Below, piece by piece: positions 63,825 to 64,000 of a stretch of 64,000 nucleotides of DNA. This DNA comes from Sorex araneus. Its lineage: Eukaryota > Chordata > Mammalia > Eulipotyphla > Soricidae. The stretch is taken from NCBI RefSeq assembly GCF_027595985.1, contig NC_073304.1, forward strand, positions 220,356,000 to 220,419,999. The letters are read 5' to 3'. Positions within the stretch are counted from its first letter, which is position 1. Each line of letters starts with the position of its first letter. The notes below the pieces were generated by a model that saw only the letters and a list, made by a program, of their open reading frames with translations, was not told the DNA's origin and did not search any database. Position numbers and translations under genes: made by a program.

Positions 63825-64000
63825 CTGTCACTGTCACTGTCATCCTGTTCATCATTGATTTGTTCCAGCAGGCCCAGTAACGTCTCCATTATCCTAGCCC
63901 TGAGATTTTAGCAGCCTCTCTTTACTCGTCCTTCCCAGTGGCATTGCATTAGAGGCTCTTCAGGGTCAGGGGTTTGAGACCCATCATTATTACTGTATTT
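63825..64000 (-). mobile_element. SINE of the CACTGT-tailed type, runs off the window
   Basis: (CACTGT)n, then GTAACGTCTCCATTATCCTAGCCCTGAGATTTTAGCAGCC, the same element as at 8035-8160. It is cut by the window end. Confidence 0.7.

Overview
The window is vertebrate, mammalian genomic DNA, most likely from a red-toothed shrew (Sorex or a close relative). The main clue is a very abundant tRNA-derived SINE, present in dozens of copies on both strands. It has a Pol III A-box-like head (GATAGCACAGCGGGTAGGG), a B box (GGTTCGAATCC) and a body ending GGGTGTGACCCAAAAA plus poly-A, which I recognise from memory as the shrew SOR-type SINE. L1 3' ends and class II (betaretrovirus-like) endogenous retroviruses (ERVs) are also common. 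Nothing here is prokaryotic.

The window holds two gene families. (1) LRRC37 (leucine-rich repeat containing 37, a type I membrane protein family) appears as one well-preserved plus-strand gene whose 5' part runs from about 52159 to the right edge. It has a signal-peptide exon, a 2.57-kb Pro/Glu/Thr-rich exon and three leucine-rich-repeat exons of exactly 72 bp, all phase 2; the gene continues past the window. Minus-strand LRRC37 debris fills 1.3-7.9 kb and 9-26.4 kb: broken pieces of the large exon, an intact transmembrane exon at 25173-25292, and the cytoplasmic-tail exon amplified fourfold. (2) RDM1 (RAD52 motif 1) lies at 40.85-50.0 kb on the plus strand. All of its exons can be found, but it appears dead: no start ATG, an L1 inserted in the RNA-recognition exon with a 13-bp target-site duplication, and a frameshifted last exon.

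Layout: 0.2-1.0 kb L1 3' end. 1.3-7.9 kb minus-strand LRRC37 large-exon copies, interleaved with an ERV gag/dUTPase fragment and split by an LTR-like insert. 8.0-9.1 kb SINE/L1 debris and an inverted repeat. 9.1-20.5 kb four tandem ~2.9-kb units carrying the LRRC37 tail exon and a second, unassigned exon-like ORF. 20.5-25.6 kb SINEs and the LRRC37 transmembrane exon. 25.6-30.0 kb LRRC37 fragment joined to an ERV with gag, primer-binding site and LTR, partly a duplicate of 2.4-4.9 kb. 30-35 kb no gene. 35-36.2 kb solo LTR with a 6-bp target-site duplication. 36.6-40.8 kb a gag-bearing ERV with 3' LTR and polypurine tract, abutting RDM1 exon 1. 40.85-50.0 kb RDM1 pseudogene containing L1, LTR and SINE insertions. 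52.1 kb to the end, the LRRC37 gene.

The most interesting points are: the alternating A/B higher-order structure of the exon-bearing tandem array, with a 21-bp length difference that creates a perfect hairpin; the shared ERV/LRRC37 junction in two places about 23 kb apart, with an LTR facing the transmembrane and tail exons; a frameshifted, LTR-interrupted stretch of LRRC37 coding sequence that can be spliced out in frame using an acceptor at the LTR edge; and the apparent loss of RDM1. All family identifications rest on reading the sequence and on remembered family features; no database search was run.
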